A stretch of 44,543 bases of DNA from Peristeroidobacter soli (lineage in GTDB: Bacteria > Pseudomonadota > Gammaproteobacteria > Steroidobacterales > Steroidobacteraceae): contig NZ_RYEV01000013.1 in assembly GCF_004138485.1 (NCBI RefSeq), positions 1 to 44,543 of the forward strand, given 5' to 3'. Of this stretch, positions 44,417 through 44,543 are shown piece by piece. The stretch's first letter is position 1. Each line of letters begins with the position of its first letter. A program made the position numbers and the translations under genes. The notes beneath the pieces are model-generated. The model saw only the letters and a program-made list of their open reading frames with translations. It was not told the DNA's origin and did not search any database.

Positions 44417-44543
44417 TGCGCGATTTCCCAGTTGAGGACCACCCGATTTCCCGAGTTGGGGATCACCTTGTGAGGTCACTGGCGGAGCAGAAGTGGGCGA
44501 TTCTTACGCGACGTGTTTCTTGCTGGCAAGTTTCCGGGCCTTG
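44417..44543 (-). mobile_element. Right end of an IS21-type element (partial, inverted copy of 1-127)
   Basis: Exact reverse complement of bases 1-127: on the minus strand it shows the same KARKLASKKHVA tail (44504-44542), stop and paired GGGAAATCG motifs. The rest of the element would lie to the right of the window. Together with the left copy it forms a pair of inverted IS ends facing inward. Confidence 0.6.

Noticed and set aside
1-44543. Circular element indicated by matching ends
   Set aside because: The terminal match is inverted, not direct, so the ends cannot simply be joined as overlapping ends of a circle.

Overview
The window reads as a 44.5-kb piece of a proteobacterial (Gram-negative) genome of fairly high GC. 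It carries a TonB-dependent outer-membrane receptor, a Spinster-type MFS transporter, a heterotetrameric sarcosine oxidase operon (soxBDAG), a Tat-exported protein and many insertion sequences. No rRNA, tRNA, CRISPR array or replication gene was seen. The first and last 127 bases are the same sequence in inverted orientation (1-127 and 44417-44543). They look like the end of an IS21-type element, so the segment is bounded by two inverted copies of one IS. This may be biology (a composite-transposon-like island) or simply where assembly broke.

Layout, left to right. (1) 377-769: a small membrane protein. (2) 1084-6157, minus strand: soxB-soxD-soxA-soxG. (3) 6473-7837, minus: a Tat-signal protein, probably DUF4185-like. 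(4) 8558-9592, plus: a family 2 glycosyltransferase. (5) 9755-26916, minus: a nonribosomal peptide operon transcribed in the order panD, NRPS1 (2345 aa), NRPS2 (1106 aa), NRPS3 (1118 aa), stand-alone condensation protein, 2-oxoglutarate/Fe(II) oxygenase. (6) 27.26-28.9 kb: IS debris. (7) 28940-37617, minus: TonB receptor, amidohydrolase, MFS transporter, S9 prolyl-oligopeptidase-type peptidase, and P1 (DmpA/BapA-type) aminopeptidase. (8) 38.2-39.1 kb: IS3 remnants. (9) 39299-40450, minus: a family 1 glycosyltransferase. (10) 41.1-44.5 kb: nested IS elements.

The most interesting feature is how the pieces fit chemically. PanD makes beta-alanine. The first adenylation domain of NRPS1 carries a by-eye specificity code (VDFITSIADK) close to the beta-alanine code. 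The second reads DFWNIGMVHK, the threonine code, and is followed by an inserted N-methyltransferase. NRPS2 and NRPS3 both read DVQFIAHVVK, a proline-type code. The predicted backbone is beta-Ala - N-Me-Thr - Pro - Pro. It would be released without a thioesterase, perhaps by the stand-alone TubC-docked condensation protein. Beyond one IS, and on the same strand, lies a cassette suited to importing and dismantling such a peptide: a TonB receptor, an inner-membrane transporter, a peptidase of the family known to remove N-terminal beta-amino acids, a prolyl-type peptidase and an amidohydrolase of the group that includes Xaa-Pro dipeptidases. Sarcosine oxidase could in principle handle N-methyl or imino acids released from it. 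The working hypothesis is a paired make-and-take-back locus for a beta-alanyl-N-methylthreonyl-prolyl-proline peptide. It is an inference from domains and context, not something the sequence proves.
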